NCBI GenBank assembly: GCA_030706265.1
Contig: JAUZOX010000135.1
Span: 1 to 7,049, forward strand
Direction: 5' to 3'
DNA length: 7,049 nucleotides
Source: Bacteroidota bacterium
GTDB taxonomy: Bacteria; Bacteroidota; Bacteroidia; Bacteroidales; Cfx3-03
Positions 5,339-7,049 of the stretch are shown here, piece after piece. A program made the position numbers and the translations under genes. The notes beneath the pieces are model-generated. The model ran no database searches. It saw only the letters and a list, made by a program, of their open reading frames with translations, and was not told where the DNA came from. Position 1 is the first letter of the stretch, and every line of letters starts with the position of its first letter.

Positions 5339-7049
5339 AAACTTCTTCTCTTCTGTTTGCCGTTTTTATTTCTAGCTATTAAAACAACAGCAACCAAACC
5401 CGTAGACCGTGATTCTACTCTTTTACTCAGATGGCTGGATGAACAGAAACTCTCTCAACCGGTAGGCGTTAGCTGGGGCGTACCCTGGCCAATGGGGACC
5501 GTAAAGAAGAATCAGGTTTTTGCGTTATCCGGTGACAACAAGTCCAACATTACCTTACAAACCTGGCCGCTGGCTTACTGGCCTGACGGCTCATTGAAAT
5601 GGAGCGGTTTCGCTGCAGTCGTTGAACCTGGTGCGGGACCGCTTACCCTGAGCAAGGTCAAGGGAAAAGCAACACCACCGGCCAATGGCATATTGGTGAA
5701 GGAAGACAATAATGTGGTCAAAATCAATTCCGGTGCGTTGCAATGCATCATACCCCGGAGTGGCAATATACTGATCGACTCTCTTATTGTGGAAAACCGG
5801 GTCGTGGGAAGCAAAGGACGTTTGGAGTGCCTGTTACAAAATGGACCTGACGATGGTTTTTATTCACCAGCCAGGGAAAAATATATCAGCAAGATAAGCA
5901 AAGTTACCGTCGAGCAGAGTGGTCCTGTAAAGGCGGTGGTCAGGATTCAGGGCATGGTGCAATCCGAAAAGGGAAACCGGTCCTGGCTTCCCTTCAACAT
6001 CAGAGCCTATTTCTATGCCGGTTCAAAGGCGGTAAGGTTTGTCAACACCATCACCTATGATGGCAACGATCAGAAGGATTTTATCAAGGGATTGGGAATG
6101 GTCTTTTCAGTACCCATGCGCGAGCAGATGCACAACCGTCATGTCCGTTTTGCAGGCGAAGGCAATGGCATCTGGGCAGAACCCGTTCGTCCGCTCGTTG
6201 GAAGGGCCTTTTTCATGCAGAACCGGGTCAATGTCTTTCCCGATCAGTTGGCCGGGAAACCTGTTGGCAACCTCGACAAGTTTGACCCACGGACACAGGG
6301 CTTTATCAAAGACCTCCCCATCTGGAACGACTACAGGCTGGTTCAAAACACGGCCGACGGCTTCAACATCCAAAAAAGAACAAACCTCAGGAGTACCTGG
6401 ATTGATGCCGCGGCAGGCAAACGCTCCACCGGACTGGCCTTTGTGGGTGATATAAAAGGAGGCCTGGCCGTTGGCTTGAAGGATTTCTGGCAATCTTATC
6501 CTACGGCCCTTGAAATCCGCAATGCGGCCAGCGACATGGCAGAGCTGCATGTATGGCTCTGGTCGCCGACTTCCGAGGCCATGGATATGCGCCACTACGA
6601 CACTATCCCTCATGGACTGGATGCCACATACGAAGACGTGCAGCCCGGATTCAGCACGCCTTATGGGATCAACCGGACCAGCGAACTCACTTTATTTGCC
6701 AGTGCCGATGTCCCTTCCAATGAAACGTTAAGCAACGAGGCCAGGATCAGCAGTCAGCCGCCACTCCTTGTTGTCACTCCGGAGTACCTCCATTCGGTTA
6801 AGATATTTGGTGAATGGAGTCTGCCCGACCGTTCGGTTCCCGGTAAGAAATGGATCGAGGATCAGCTGGATAAGGCGATCAGCTTTTATCAGAAGGAAGT
6901 GGACCAGCGCAACTGGTATGGCTTCTGGAATTATGGTGACGTGATGCACACGTATGATAATGTCCGTCATACCTGGCGATATGATATTGGCGGTTTTGCT
7001 TGGGACAATACCGAGTTGGGAACCGACATGTGGTTGTGGTACAGTTTCC
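5333..7049 (+). CDS. Secreted PcRGLX/YetA-like (PL26-type) rhamnogalacturonan lyase homologue, 3' end outside window
   Basis: The reading frame stays open from the ATG to the window edge: 572 codons, about two thirds of the roughly 850-900 residues usual for this family. The N-terminus MKKLLLFCLPFLFLA is a Sec signal peptide, probably cut near residues 20-21, so the protein should act in the periplasm or outside the cell. The family N-terminal domain is recognisable from SWGVPWPMG (47-55) and TWPLAYWPDGSLKW (77-90). The central beta-sandwich follows. The start of the C-terminal alpha/alpha domain carries NWYGFWNYGDVMHTYD (about 526-541), RHTWRYDIGGFAWDN (545-559) and ELGTDMWLWY (561-570). The PL26 founder from Penicillium cleaves rhamnogalacturonan I exolytically, and YetA of Bacillus lies with rhamnogalacturonan genes; that activity is inferred here. 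The start is firm: an in-frame stop lies 12 bases upstream (5318-5320) and the next Met is residue 54. The start codon sits in a 47-bp inverted repeat. Confidence 0.82.
   Translation, partial: MKKLLLFCLPFLFLAIKTTATKPVDRDSTLLLRWLDEQKLSQPVGVSWGVPWPMGTVKKNQVFALSGDNKSNITLQTWPLAYWPDGSLKWSGFAAVVEPGAGPLTLSKVKGKATPPANGILVKEDNNVVKINSGALQCIIPRSGNILIDSLIVENRVVGSKGRLECLLQNGPDDGFYSPAREKYISKISKVTVEQSGPVKAVVRIQGMVQSEKGNRSWLPFNIRAYFYAGSKAVRFVNTITYDGNDQKDFIKGLGMVFSVPMREQMHNRHVRFAGEGNGIWAEPVRPLVGRAFFMQNRVNVFPDQLAGKPVGNLDKFDPRTQGFIKDLPIWNDYRLVQNTADGFNIQKRTNLRSTWIDAAAGKRSTGLAFVGDIKGGLAVGLKDFWQSYPTALEIRNAASDMAELHVWLWSPTSEAMDMRHYDTIPHGLDATYEDVQPGFSTPYGINRTSELTLFASADVPSNETLSNEARISSQPPLLVVTPEYLHSVKIFGEWSLPDRSVPGKKWIEDQLDKAISFYQKEVDQRNWYGFWNYGDVMHTYDNVRHTWRYDIGGFAWDNTELGTDMWLWYSF

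Noticed and set aside
6107..6613. 168-codon reverse open frame inside the lyase gene
   Set aside because: It is a shadow of the lyase frame, which has clear family motifs and a signal peptide. The antisense product has no recognisable features.
71..7049. Polysaccharide utilization locus spanning the window
   Set aside because: Only one GH16 and one PL26-like gene are present, separated by pgk and an amidase-MATE operon. No SusC/SusD pair or sensor-regulator is seen, so the claim is not supported within this window.

Overview
The window looks like chromosomal DNA of a member of the Bacteroidota. The reasons are moderate to low GC, starts without a clear Shine-Dalgarno sequence, upstream boxes of the TAnnTTTG type used by the Bacteroidota sigma factor, and a gene set that mixes secreted polysaccharide-degrading enzymes with housekeeping genes. 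The genus cannot be settled from the sequence alone.

Layout. (1) 71-874 (+): a GH16 beta-glucanase (laminarinase-like) lipoprotein. (2) 981-1022: a perfect bidirectional terminator hairpin between two convergent genes. (3) 1047-2237 (-): phosphoglycerate kinase (pgk). (4) 2238-2560: a divergent intergenic region with candidate promoters facing both ways. (5) 2561-3358 and 3365-4696 (+): a nitrilase-superfamily amidase of the omega-amidase/YafV type followed after 6 nt by a MATE-family multidrug/Na+ antiporter, very likely one operon. (6) 4697-5332: a 636-base intergenic region full of repeats. It holds a strong hairpin and a nested set of inverted repeats: a perfect 47-bp outer pair and a 38/41 inner pair. 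(7) 5333 to the window end (+): the 5' two thirds of a secreted PcRGLX/YetA-like (PL26-type) rhamnogalacturonan lyase homologue. It is absent from a simple ORF listing because its stop codon lies beyond the window.

How it fits together. The GH16 enzyme (beta-1,3/1,4-glucans) and the PL26-like protein (pectic rhamnogalacturonan) point to a plant or algal polysaccharide degrader, but no SusC/SusD pair or regulator is visible, so a polysaccharide utilization locus cannot be claimed. The amidase (metabolite repair or transamination by-products) and the MATE exporter form a separate unit.

The most unusual part is 4953-5338. Two identical 47-bp arms in inverted orientation flank 292 bases directly upstream of the lyase gene, and the right arm includes the gene's start codon. 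The geometry resembles an invertible (phase-variable) promoter segment. An inverted duplication of the gene's 5' end, a MITE-like element or an assembly artefact are alternatives.
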